Positions 16,632 through 24,178 of a DNA stretch of 64,000 nt are shown here, in pieces. Source of the DNA: Haloglomus salinum. Its GTDB lineage: Archaea; Halobacteriota; Halobacteria; Halobacteriales; Haloarculaceae. Positions within the stretch are counted from its first letter, which is position 1. Each line of letters starts with the position of its first letter. Where the stretch lies: NCBI RefSeq assembly GCF_024298825.1, contig NZ_CP101153.1, positions 620,001 through 684,000 of the forward strand, in the 5' to 3' direction. Both the position numbers and the translations under genes were made by a program. The notes under the pieces are model-generated. The model saw only the letters and a program-made list of their open reading frames with translations. It was not told where the DNA came from and did not search any database.

Positions 16632-17504
16632 ATGGATATCACCGACGCCATCACGGCGACGTACGAACGTCTCGGTACGGCAAGGCGGACCTTCCGCTGC
16701 TGTGACACCGAGTTCTACGTCCATGCGGCCGGTCGAGGAGCCGACGCCGCCGCGGACCGTGCCCGGCGGAGGACTCGCTCGCTCGCGTCGCAACTGAACG
16801 CGTTCGACGCGGAGAGCGCCGTCGCGCGACTCAATCGCGAGGGGACCGTCGAGAACGAGCACGTCGCACGGCTCGTCCGACGCGGACTGGCGTACCACGA
16901 GCGGACCGACGGCGCGTTCGACATCCGGCAGGGCAGCGTCGAGCAGCGGCTGAAGTCCTATCTCCGCGGCGAAAGCGAGTCGCTTCCGGAGACGTTCGAC
17001 GCAGGCAAGGTATCCGTCGACGGCGCGACGGTAGCGGCCGACAGTCCGGTCGACCTCAACGGCCTTGCCAAGGGCTACATCGTCGACCGCGTCGCCACCG
17101 AACTGGCTGGGTTCGGTCGAGCAGGGTTCGTGAGCGGCGGCGGCGATATGTCGCCACCACCGGGTCCGGTCGCTATCGAGAGTCCGTACGACGACGACCG
17201 TCGACTGAAGGTCCTCGACACGGACTGGAACGTCGCGACCTCCGGCGGCTATCGCCGGACGCGCGACGGGACCGACCACGTCTACAATCCGCACACGGAG
17301 CGGCTGGGCGCACACCACGAATCAGTGACGGTCGTCGCCGAGCGGGACTGTCTGGAGGCCGACGCACTCGCCACGACGCTCGCTGCGCTTCCCCTTGCGG
17401 AGGTTCTCGACCGCATCGATGACTGGCCCGGGGCCGAGGCGCTCGTCGTCCACGATGGGGTCTTCCATACCTCGACAGGATTCGAAGCCCATGTCCACGA
17501 CTAG
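16632..17504 (+). CDS. apbE: ApbE-family FMN transferase
   Basis: A 290-residue ApbE protein, which moves FMN from FAD onto Ser/Thr of acceptor proteins using Mg2+. Seen: LNAFDAESAVARLN near 55, DGAFDIRQG near 95, DLNGLAKGYIVDR near 140, GFVSGGGDM near 160, NVATSGGYRR near 200 and DALATTLAALPL near 255. Unlike bacterial periplasmic forms it has no signal peptide or lipobox; the start MDITDAITATY is hydrophilic, so it looks cytoplasmic. It sits between two small membrane-anchored proteins and ahead of a putative di-heme membrane protein, with zero or overlapping spacing: one transcript for a membrane redox device. Confidence 0.87.
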   Translation: MDITDAITATYERLGTARRTFRCCDTEFYVHAAGRGADAAADRARRRTRSLASQLNAFDAESAVARLNREGTVENEHVARLVRRGLAYHERTDGAFDIRQGSVEQRLKSYLRGESESLPETFDAGKVSVDGATVAADSPVDLNGLAKGYIVDRVATELAGFGRAGFVSGGGDMSPPPGPVAIESPYDDDRRLKVLDTDWNVATSGGYRRTRDGTDHVYNPHTERLGAHHESVTVVAERDCLEADALATTLAALPLAEVLDRIDDWPGAEALVVHDGVFHTSTGFEAHVHD

Positions 17505-17775
17505 AACCGCCATGACCGTCGCCGCGGTCGTGATGCTCGTCGCGACGCTCCCGCTCGCCTGGCAGATTGCCGACGTCCGGGCCGCCCAGGCGGCCGAACA
17601 GCGGCGGTCGGACCTCGTTCAGGAGCAGGTCGCCACCCGGCAGGCACCGACCGACTACGACGGTGACGGCATCGACGATGGGCGCGACCGGTGCCCGACG
17701 CGACGGGAGACGGCGAACGGCTTCCAGGACGACGACGGCTGTCCGGACGTCGTCGTGACGACGGGGGCATCCTGA
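17491..17775 (+). CDS. Membrane-anchored protein with thrombospondin-3-like Asp motif
   Basis: A 94-residue protein with a signal anchor at about 7-30, a short polar helix rich in Gln and Arg, and a C-terminal DYDGDGIDDGRDRCP...GFQDDDGCPD motif with two Cys. DxDxDGIxDxxDxCP is the calcium-binding thrombospondin type 3 pattern known from OmpA-type and surface proteins. The domain should lie outside the cell, where calcium and a disulfide could stabilise it. The gene overlaps the end of apbE by 14 bases, and its TGA overlaps the next ATG (ATGA type at 17773-17777). The start is fixed by this coupling. Confidence 0.7.
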   Translation: MSTTRTAMTVAAVVMLVATLPLAWQIADVRAAQAAEQRRSDLVQEQVATRQAPTDYDGDGIDDGRDRCPTRRETANGFQDDDGCPDVVVTTGAS

Positions 17776-18320
17776 TGGAGGCCATCTGGTACCTCGACCG
17801 GGCCGCCGGACTCCTGTCCTACCCGGCCCTGTACATGGCCGTCGTGACCGGCATCCTCTACAATACGCCGGCATTCGGGCGATTCCACGAGGCGGCCCGT
17901 CGCGTCCACATCGAGGTGTCGGTGTTCGCCATGCTCGTGACGTTGCTCCACGCCGGACTTGGCGTTCTGGACACGTGGCTGGTCGTCACCGGACAGGTCC
18001 CCCAGCCCGCGTACTCGACCGGATACCTGCTCGCGGGGGTCGCAGTCGGGACTGGTGCCCTCCTGCTGCTCGTCGTCGCCGTGCTCGGTTTCGTCGATGC
18101 CAGACGGTTCGAACACCCCTGGAGCCCCCGCGTCGTCCACACGTTCGCCTACGGCGGCTTCGCGTTCGGGACGATACACGCCGTCGCAGTCGGCACCGAC
18201 GTGGGCGGACTCGCCCGTCCCGTGCTCGCCGCGACGACGGGGTTTCTCGTGTACGTCCTGCTCCTTCGGCTGCTGGAGGACCACGACCTGCTCCCTGGCG
18301 GAACGGCCGACGGTCAGTAG
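17775..18320 (+). CDS. Ferric-reductase-like di-heme membrane protein
   Basis: A 181-residue integral membrane protein with about five helices. His45 and His59 lie 14 residues apart in one helix, and His122 and His135 lie 13 apart in another; this is the spacing that binds two b hemes in ferric reductase and YedZ/MsrQ-type proteins. There is no FAD or NADPH domain. It is the last gene of the four-gene apbE operon and converges on the regulator at 18314 with a 7-base overlap. It likely passes electrons across the membrane, probably between quinol or a flavoprotein and an external partner; direction and partner are unknown. Confidence 0.72.
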   Translation: MEAIWYLDRAAGLLSYPALYMAVVTGILYNTPAFGRFHEAARRVHIEVSVFAMLVTLLHAGLGVLDTWLVVTGQVPQPAYSTGYLLAGVAVGTGALLLLVVAVLGFVDARRFEHPWSPRVVHTFAYGGFAFGTIHAVAVGTDVGGLARPVLAATTGFLVYVLLLRLLEDHDLLPGGTADGQ

Positions 18321-18835
18321 CTGTCCCAGAGGTCGAACAGCCGGTCGACGACCCGGTCGGTGAACGACCTCCGGTGGACCGTGTAGAGGTACCTGACGCG
18401 GTCCGGGTCGGTCAGTTCGTACGCCACGCGGCGCCCCTGTCGCTCCTTCGTGACCAGGTCCGCGTCGGCGAGCTTCGAGAGGTGCCACGAGACGGTCGAC
18501 GGCGACTTCCCGAGCCGCTCGCTCAACTCGGCGGTCGAGAGCGGCCCGTCCATCGCGAGGTGGGCGACGATGCGCCGTGCGTACTCCCGCCGGAGTGCGT
18601 TCATGATGGCCTCGTCGGCCTCGTCGAACGACTCGGTCGAGTAGTAGCGCGTGAACTTCCCGTCCTCCGACTCCCGGACGAGGTCGTGGTCCTCGAGCCA
18701 GCGAAGGTGGTACTGGACGGTCCCCTGCGCGTAGTCGAGCGCGTCGAGCAGCCCGCGGAAGTGGATGCCCGGGTTCGCGACGACGTGCTGGTAGATGGCC
18801 CGCCGCGACTCCAGTTCCAGTTCGCCCTCGCTCAT
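18314..18835 (-). CDS. Tandem winged-helix transcriptional regulator
   Basis: A 173-residue protein with two winged-helix domains: the first (about 8-70) has PGIHFRGLLDAL...GTVQYHLRWLE, the second (about 85-150) has PLSTAELSERLGKSPSTVSWHLSKL and a wing ending RVAYELTD. This double ArsR/MarR-like arrangement is common in haloarchaea. It is preceded by a 99-residue membrane protein gene two bases upstream, so the pair is an operon and the membrane protein may be a sensor or target. It overlaps the end of the apbE operon tail to tail. ATG 18835 (MSEGEL) is clear; the long upstream open frame is Arg-rich shadow. Confidence 0.85.
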   Translation of the reverse strand: MSEGELELESRRAIYQHVVANPGIHFRGLLDALDYAQGTVQYHLRWLEDHDLVRESEDGKFTRYYSTESFDEADEAIMNALRREYARRIVAHLAMDGPLSTAELSERLGKSPSTVSWHLSKLADADLVTKERQGRRVAYELTDPDRVRYLYTVHRRSFTDRVVDRLFDLWDSY

Positions 18836-18837
18836 CG

Positions 18838-19137
18838 TCACTCCCGCGAGAGGGCGAGGAAGAATGCGAGCAGCCCGAGCAGGATGAGCCCGGCCGCCCC
18901 GTGCTCGAGGAGTTCGACGACCTGGTACGAGAGGTGCGGTAGGAGGAAGTACTCGAGAAAGACGACCAGTCCGTAGACTGCGAACATCGCGTAGGCGACC
19001 GTGACGACGGCCATCCGACGGTCCCGCTCGCGTCGCCACGCCAGCAGACTCAGGCTGGCGAGAACCGCCCCCAGTACGAAGATGCCGAAGCTGATGATCT
19101 GTTCGAGCTGCTGCGCGAGGGGCAAGTCGAGCGCCAT
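18838..19137 (-). CDS. Small three-helix membrane protein paired with regulator
   Basis: A 99-residue protein with hydrophobic segments at about 14-34, 42-66 and 78-97 joined by a basic loop (WRRERDRR). No enzyme motif. It lies two bases upstream of the tandem winged-helix regulator; such pairs of a small membrane protein and a winged-helix protein recur in haloarchaea, where their role is not known. ATG 19137 is the only good start. The intergenic region to 19326 carries divergent promoters. Confidence 0.72.
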   Translation of the reverse strand: MALDLPLAQQLEQIISFGIFVLGAVLASLSLLAWRRERDRRMAVVTVAYAMFAVYGLVVFLEYFLLPHLSYQVVELLEHGAAGLILLGLLAFFLALSRE

Positions 19138-19325
19138 GGACGTCTCAAGAGGCCTATCCGGGAACTGGCGGGGGAATGCGAAAAAGTGTTGTCGTACAAC
19201 GGTCGAATCCGGCGCATCCTGGCCGACTCGTAAACCCGAGAGCGCGATACAGAATCAGCCATGTGCCGGCATCCCCGACCCGCAAGAGCAGCCGGTTTCA
19301 TGGTCTGGAGCGCCGAAGCCCGGCC

Positions 19326-19847
19326 ATGCGCGAGTTCGCCGCCGACCCACCGGTCGAGGAGCGCATCGGCGACGCCCTCCGGGCGACCGACGCGACCATC
19401 GCCGCTGCCGAGTCCGCGACCGGCGGGCTCATCGGCTCGCTGTTGACCGACGTCTCGGGCTCCAGCGACTACTTCGACCGTTCGGTTGTCACCTACTCCT
19501 ACGACGCCAAGCGCGACGTTCTCGCGGTCCCACGCGAGTACCTGGACGAGGAAGGAGCCGTCAGCGAACCGGTCGCGCGAGCGATGGCCCGGGGGGTCCG
19601 CGACACCGCCGACACCACCTGGGGCGTCGCCACCACCGGCATCGCCGGTCCGTCCGGCGGCGACGACGAGGACCCAGTCGGGACCGTCTACATCGGTGTC
19701 GCGCACGCGGGCGCGTGGGGCTCGGGCCAGTCGATGACTACGGTCGAGCGCTACGTTTTCGATGGCGACCGTCTGGCGGTCAAAGAGCAGTTCGCCCGCC
19801 AGGCACTCCGAGATACCCTCACAGCCATCGAGTCGCGGCGCGAGTGA
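19326..19847 (+). CDS. CinA C-terminal-type nicotinamide-nucleotide amidase
   Basis: A 173-residue protein made of the CinA C-terminal domain alone. Seen: AAAESATGGLIGSLLTDVSGSS at 27-48, SYDAKRDVL, GAVSEPVARAMA and TTGIAGPSGG, all typical of PncC-type NMN amidases that turn nicotinamide mononucleotide into nicotinate mononucleotide for NAD salvage. The N-terminal COG1058 domain of full CinA is absent, as in many archaea. ATG 19326 begins a plausible N-terminus; the upstream open frame overlaps the promoter. It is followed after 63 bases by dtdA. Confidence 0.85.
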   Translation: MREFAADPPVEERIGDALRATDATIAAAESATGGLIGSLLTDVSGSSDYFDRSVVTYSYDAKRDVLAVPREYLDEEGAVSEPVARAMARGVRDTADTTWGVATTGIAGPSGGDDEDPVGTVYIGVAHAGAWGSGQSMTTVERYVFDGDRLAVKEQFARQALRDTLTAIESRRE

Positions 19848-19910
19848 CCCTGTCGCCGCGGCCCGACCGAGACCGACGCGTTTTCGACCACTCGGAGCCG
19901 AGCGACGCCC

Positions 19911-21284
19911 GTGCTAGCCATCGTCGTCAGCCGTGCCGACAGCGCATCCGTCCACATCGCCGAGCAACTCCTGGACCGCGCGTCGTGGACCGAGCACACC
20001 GACGGCACGCGTTCGGATGCGAACGGCGGCGACACCGTCTACAGGACGGATGGCGCGGAGCTCAGGGCCTTCGACGACCTGCACCTCCACCTCGACGGCG
20101 TCGCGTCGGCGTTCGGCACCGTCGACGGCGGCCCCGAGCACGAGCCCGCCCTGCTGGCGTTCGCCTCGCGACACGCCGGCGAGACCGGCCAGCTCCTGAC
20201 CGCCCACCATACGGGCAACTTCGGTCCCGCGGACCACGGCGGCGCAGACGGCGAGCTGGCGGCCGCCGCACCGAACGCCACTGCGACCGTCCTCACCGCC
20301 CTGACCGACCACGCACCCGACGCCTACGAGACGGGACTGGAGTGTACCCACCATGGCCCGACCGACGTGGGCTGCCCGTCGCTGTTCGTCGAGGTCGGGA
20401 GTTCGGAACCACAGTGGGAGGACCCGGCGGCTGCCGGCGCCGTGGCGGCGGCGATTCTGGACCTCCGCGACGTGCCCCCTGCCACGGACCGTGCAGTCGT
20501 CTGCTTCGGCGGCGGCCACTACGCCGCCCGGCCCGAGCGCGTCGTCCACGAGACGGACTGGGCCGTCGGCCACATCGCCGCCGACTGGTGCCTGGACGAC
20601 CTCGGTGACCCGGATTCGCCGGCGGCCCGCGAGACACTCGACGCAGCCTTCAGAGAGAGCGGCGCGACCCACGCGCTCGTCGAGGGGAACCATCCGGACC
20701 TCGTAGCCGTCATCGAGGACCTCGGCTACCGTGCGGTCGGCGAGACGTATCTCCGGGAGACGACCGGCGTGCCGCAGGGAACGGTCGAGCGGGCCGAAAC
20801 CGAACTCTGCCGGGTCGAGGAGGGACTGCGCTTCGGTGACCGCGCGATTGGGTACGACGGCCCCCTGACCGCGGTCGACCTTCCTGCCGGGCTGGTCACC
20901 GAGTGCGAGGGCATCGACTCCGAGCGGACACGCGCGGCCGTCGACAGCCGAACCGTCGCCGTGACGACCACCGAGAACGGGACTCGCGTCGACGACCGTG
21001 GGGTCGTACCGACCGACGACCAGGCGGCTGCCGCGGACACCCGGGCCGAGCTGGTCGACGGACTGGCTGCCGTCCTCCGGGAGCGCTACGACGGCGTGAG
21101 CGTCCACGCCGACGCGGTCGTGGCGCGCCGCACCGCGTTCGACCCGGAGAAGGCCCGGACGCTCGGCGTCCCCGAAGGTCCGGCGTTCGGGAAGCTCTCG
21201 GCCGGCGAGCCAGTGGAAGTGAGCGGTCGGACCATCGACCCCGAGGCGGTCCGTTCCGAGGAGGAACTGCGATTCCCGGTCTGA
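19911..21284 (+). CDS. dtdA: D-aminoacyl-tRNA deacylase (DTD2 type)
   Basis: A 457-residue archaeal DTD2/GEK1-type enzyme that hydrolyses D-amino acids from mischarged tRNAs. Seen: a start of LAIVVSRADSASVHIAEQL, LLTAHHTGNFG near 100, LECTHHGPTDVGCPSLFVE near 145 and VVCFGGGHYA near 200, which are the zinc/substrate regions of the family. The C-terminal 180 residues are the extension usual in haloarchaea. The start is GTG at 19911; no in-frame ATG fits. It heads the run dtdA, ftsZ1, secE, spt5. Confidence 0.88.
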   Translation: MLAIVVSRADSASVHIAEQLLDRASWTEHTDGTRSDANGGDTVYRTDGAELRAFDDLHLHLDGVASAFGTVDGGPEHEPALLAFASRHAGETGQLLTAHHTGNFGPADHGGADGELAAAAPNATATVLTALTDHAPDAYETGLECTHHGPTDVGCPSLFVEVGSSEPQWEDPAAAGAVAAAILDLRDVPPATDRAVVCFGGGHYAARPERVVHETDWAVGHIAADWCLDDLGDPDSPAARETLDAAFRESGATHALVEGNHPDLVAVIEDLGYRAVGETYLRETTGVPQGTVERAETELCRVEEGLRFGDRAIGYDGPLTAVDLPAGLVTECEGIDSERTRAAVDSRTVAVTTTENGTRVDDRGVVPTDDQAAAADTRAELVDGLAAVLRERYDGVSVHADAVVARRTAFDPEKARTLGVPEGPAFGKLSAGEPVEVSGRTIDPEAVRSEEELRFPV

Positions 21285-21494
21285 CTCGTCGGTCCGGGGT
21301 AGTCGGGTGCGCGCCCGTCAGACATCGTGCGCGGAGCGGCGCGACGACTGGCCCTCGCGCCCGGATTCCGTATCGTCGCAGACGGTTTATGCCCAACGCC
21401 CCCTCCGAAACCGGCAAAACCGCGCATCGGCGTCAGACACGCGCGTGACGCCGGAGAAAGCTACTTACGGGACGTAGGCATCCGACCTGACAGC

Positions 21495-22712
21495 ATGGAC
21501 TCGCTGATCGAGGACGCCATCGACGAGGCCGAGAATAGGGAGGAGGAGGGCCCGGCTGGGGACGGGCCGGCGAACTCGAACGACGCATCGCCGAACACGT
21601 CGGGCACCATGACCGACGATGAGCTGGCGAGCGTCGTCGAGGACCTCGAAACCAAGATTACCGTCGTCGGCTGCGGCGGCGCCGGCGGCAACACCGTCAC
21701 CCGGATGGACCGCGAGGGCATCCACGGCGCGAAGCTGGTCGCCGCGAACACCGACGCCCAGCACCTCGCAACCGAAGTCGAGGCCGACACGAAGATCCTC
21801 ATCGGCCGCCAGCGAACCGGCGGCCGCGGTGCAGGGTCGGTCCCGAAGATCGGAGAGGAGGCCGCCCAGGAGAACATCGACGACATCAACGCCGCCATCG
21901 ACGGCTCGGACATGGTGTTCGTGACCGCCGGGCTCGGCGGGGGCACGGGGACCGGCTCCGCGCCCGTCGTCGCACAGGCCGCCCAGGAGCAGGGCGCACT
22001 CACCATCGCCGTCGTCACGGTCCCGTTCACCGCGGAGGGGGAGCGCCGTCGGGCCAACGCCGATGCCGGGCTGGAGCGCCTGCGAGCGGTGGCCGACACG
22101 GTCATCGTCATCCCGAACGACCGGCTGCTGGACTACGCGCCGAACCTGCCGCTCCAGGACGCGTTCAAGATCTGCGACCGCGTCCTGATGCGCTCGGTGA
22201 AGGGGATGACCGAACTCATCACGAAGCCCGGGCTGGTCAACGTCGACTTCGCCGACGTGAAGACCATCATGGAGAACGGCGGCGTCGCCATGATCGGTCT
22301 CGGCGAGTCCGACTCCCAGAACAAGGCCCAGGACTCCATCCGCTCGGCGCTGCGGTCGCCGCTGCTGGACGTGGAGTTCGACGGAGCCAACTCGGCCCTC
22401 GTCAACGTCGTCGGTGGGCCCGACATGAGTATCGAGGAGGCCGAGGGCGTGGTCGAGCAGATCTACGACCGCATCGACCCCGACGCCCGCATCATCTGGG
22501 GCGCGTCCGTCAACAACGACTTCGACGGGAAGATGGAGACGATGATCGTCGTCACGGGTGTCGAGAGCCCGCAGATCTACGGCAAGAACGAGGCCGAGGC
22601 CGAGGCACAGGGCGGCACGCAGGTCGGCAACCTCGATGGGCAGGCGACCACCGACGGGTCAGGTGGCCAGCAGCCCGCCTCCTCCGACGGCGGCATCGAC
22701 TTCGTGGAGTAA
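21495..22712 (+). CDS. ftsZ1: Cell-division GTPase FtsZ1
   Basis: A 405-residue tubulin-fold GTPase. The acidic N-terminal tail [13 protein letters not shown] and position just before secE and spt5 mark it as FtsZ1 rather than FtsZ2. Seen: [10 protein letters not shown] at 57-66, tubulin signature GGGTGTGS at 148-155, FTAEGERRR and IVIPNDRLL. It polymerises at midcell and, in Haloferax, scaffolds the division ring and shape proteins. The C-terminus after about residue 365 is Gln/Gly/Ala-rich and disordered. The ATG at 21495 is followed by coding of normal bias; upstream codons are Arg/Pro-rich shadow. Confidence 0.93.
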   Translation: MDSLIEDAIDEAENREEEGPAGDGPANSNDASPNTSGTMTDDELASVVEDLETKITVVGCGGAGGNTVTRMDREGIHGAKLVAANTDAQHLATEVEADTKILIGRQRTGGRGAGSVPKIGEEAAQENIDDINAAIDGSDMVFVTAGLGGGTGTGSAPVVAQAAQEQGALTIAVVTVPFTAEGERRRANADAGLERLRAVADTVIVIPNDRLLDYAPNLPLQDAFKICDRVLMRSVKGMTELITKPGLVNVDFADVKTIMENGGVAMIGLGESDSQNKAQDSIRSALRSPLLDVEFDGANSALVNVVGGPDMSIEEAEGVVEQIYDRIDPDARIIWGASVNNDFDGKMETMIVVTGVESPQIYGKNEAEAEAQGGTQVGNLDGQATTDGSGGQQPASSDGGIDFVE

Positions 22713-22829
22713 TCACCTGCGGTGCGAACGGCCGTTGACACACGCCCCCTTTCTCTCGTTTCCAGCCGCTGCCTGCCCAGCGTCGGGCGTACCAACAGGT
22801 ATAGAAAGCCCGACCGGAAAAGACCCCGC

Positions 22830-23003
22830 ATGGAAGTACCGAAGGAACTCGGCGCGTACACCCGGGTGCTCAAGCTCGCGAGCACCCCCTCCTGGCAGGA
22901 GTTCTCCAGGGTGGCCCTCATCGCGGGCGTGGGGGTCGTCCTCGTCGGCATCCTGGGGTTCCTGATATTCGTCATGATGAGCTTCGTCCCTGGAGGTGTC
23001 TGA
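22830..23003 (+). CDS. secE: Preprotein translocase subunit SecE
   Basis: A 57-residue protein with an amphipathic N-terminal helix ([20 protein letters not shown]), then WQEFSRVA and one transmembrane helix at about 30-52: the archaeal SecE/Sss1 layout. It clamps SecY, whose gene is at 56486-57973. Its stop overlaps the GTG of spt5 by eight bases, the usual archaeal secE-spt5 coupling. Starts at ATG 22830. Confidence 0.92.
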   Translation: MEVPKELGAYTRVLKLASTPSWQEFSRVALIAGVGVVLVGILGFLIFVMMSFVPGGV

Positions 23004-23445
23004 GGCCGTGCCCATCTTCGCCGTCAAGACCACCGCGAGCCAGGAACGCACCGTTGCGGACATGATAATGAGCCGTGAGGAGGACAGCGTCCACGCCGCG
23101 CTGGCCCCGGACTCGCTCACCTCCTACGTGATGGTCGAGGCCGACGACATCTCGGTGTTCGACCGCATCCTCGACGAGATTCCCCACTCCCGGGGCGTCG
23201 TGCAGGGAGAATCCTCCATCGCCGAGGTGGAGCACTTCCTCTCGCCGAAACCGGACGTGGAGGGCATCGCCGAGGGCGACATCGTGGAACTCATCGCCGG
23301 CCCGTTCAAGGGCGAGAAGGCCAAGGTCCAGCGCATCGACGAGGGCAAGGACCAGGTCACCGTGGAGCTGTACGAGGCGACTGTTCCGATTCCCGTGACG
23401 GTTCGGGGGGACCAGATCCGCGTGCTGGACTCCGAAGAGCGGTAA
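22996..23445 (+). CDS. spt5: Transcription elongation factor Spt5 (NusG-like)
   Basis: A 149-residue archaeal Spt5: NGN domain at about 6-88 ([17 protein letters not shown] at the start, [19 protein letters not shown]) and a KOW domain at about 93-145 ([19 protein letters not shown]). It binds the RNA polymerase clamp and raises processivity. The GTG start at 22996 lies inside the end of secE, so translation is coupled. A T-rich stretch at 23458-23475 just after the stop may end transcription. Confidence 0.92.
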   Translation: MSEAVPIFAVKTTASQERTVADMIMSREEDSVHAALAPDSLTSYVMVEADDISVFDRILDEIPHSRGVVQGESSIAEVEHFLSPKPDVEGIAEGDIVELIAGPFKGEKAKVQRIDEGKDQVTVELYEATVPIPVTVRGDQIRVLDSEER

Positions 23446-23457
23446 TCGGTCGACGAC

Positions 23458-23475
23458 TGTTTTCTGTTCCTACGG
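23458..23475 (+). terminator. T-rich stretch after spt5
   Basis: Thirteen bases after the spt5 stop the sequence reads TGTTTTCTGTTCC, with a second TTTT at 23480. Oligo-T tracts are the usual intrinsic terminators in archaea. The position fits the end of the ftsZ1-secE-spt5 transcript, but there is no experimental support. Confidence 0.3.
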
Positions 23476-23526
23476 CAGTTTTGGCAGCATCGAGTTGCCC
23501 ATTCCTCGAATAACGCCGTCGCACGG

Positions 23527-23595
23527 CGTGGGCGTCGCACACGCCCACGGCCACGAGCCGAGTACCGTTCCCACACGCCCCCACGCCGTTCCCAC
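23527..23595 (+). repeat. Inverted repeat and two direct repeats upstream of the lrp-type gene
   Basis: CGTGGGCGT at 23527-23535 and its exact complement ACGCCCACG at 23541-23549 flank a five-base spacer. Then CCGTTCCCAC occurs at 23565-23574 and again at 23586-23595, 21 bases apart, two turns of the helix. All lie 110-180 bases before the ATG of the Lrp-type regulator. They could be an operator array for that regulator or part of the upstream 3' untranslated region. Confidence 0.5.
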
Positions 23596-23704
23596 GCACG
23601 TCCACGAACGAGCCCGAAGCGAGCGATACCGAACGCCGGGTCCTACTCGGGTATCGGTAGCGCGCAGGTCCAAAGTAAAGTGGCTCTGTCGCGGAGTCCC
23701 TCGC

Positions 23705-24178
23705 ATGGCCAACGACGACCTCGACGACGTCGACAGGGCGATCCTGCACGCCCTCCAGGAGGACGCCCGGAACATGTCGTCCGGCGACATCGCGGAGCGA
23801 ACCGGGACCTCGGACAGCACGGTCCGCAAGCGCATCCAGCGTCTGGAGTCCGAGGGGATAATCAAGGGGTACAGCGCCAGCGTCGACTATCAGAAGTCGG
23901 GCTATCCCCTCCGGATGTTGCTCTACTGCACTGCGTCGATAGCCGAGCGTGGGGAGCTCATCGCGGACATCCTGGAGATCGACGGTGTCGTCTCGGTCCA
24001 GGAGCTGGTCACCGGTGAGCAGAACCTCCTCGTGACCGCCGTGGGCACATCGGACAACGACATCACGCCCGTCGCACAGGAGCTCATCGATATGGGGCTC
24101 ACCGTCGCCGACGAGGTGCTCGTTCGAAGCCACGAGACCACACCCTTCGGCAGGTTCCAGTCCGGGAACGGCGGCTAG
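23705..24178 (+). CDS. Lrp/AsnC-family transcriptional regulator
   Basis: A 157-residue Lrp/AsnC protein. The N-terminal helix-turn-helix (about 6-52) reads DDVDRAILHALQEDAR then DSTVRKRIQRLESEGIIKGY; the C-terminal RAM domain (about 65-145) would bind an effector and form octamers. Length is normal. It sits alone behind repeat elements that could be its own operator and overlaps the amidohydrolase gene at 24175 tail to tail by four bases. ATG 23705 is preferred over the long upstream frame, which reads through the repeats. Confidence 0.88.
   Translation: MANDDLDDVDRAILHALQEDARNMSSGDIAERTGTSDSTVRKRIQRLESEGIIKGYSASVDYQKSGYPLRMLLYCTASIAERGELIADILEIDGVVSVQELVTGEQNLLVTAVGTSDNDITPVAQELIDMGLTVADEVLVRSHETTPFGRFQSGNGG

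Noticed and set aside
16347-18320. Calling the apbE cluster Rnf or Nqr
   Set aside because: None of the RnfA-G or NqrA-F subunits is present; only ApbE and a heme-type membrane protein are seen.
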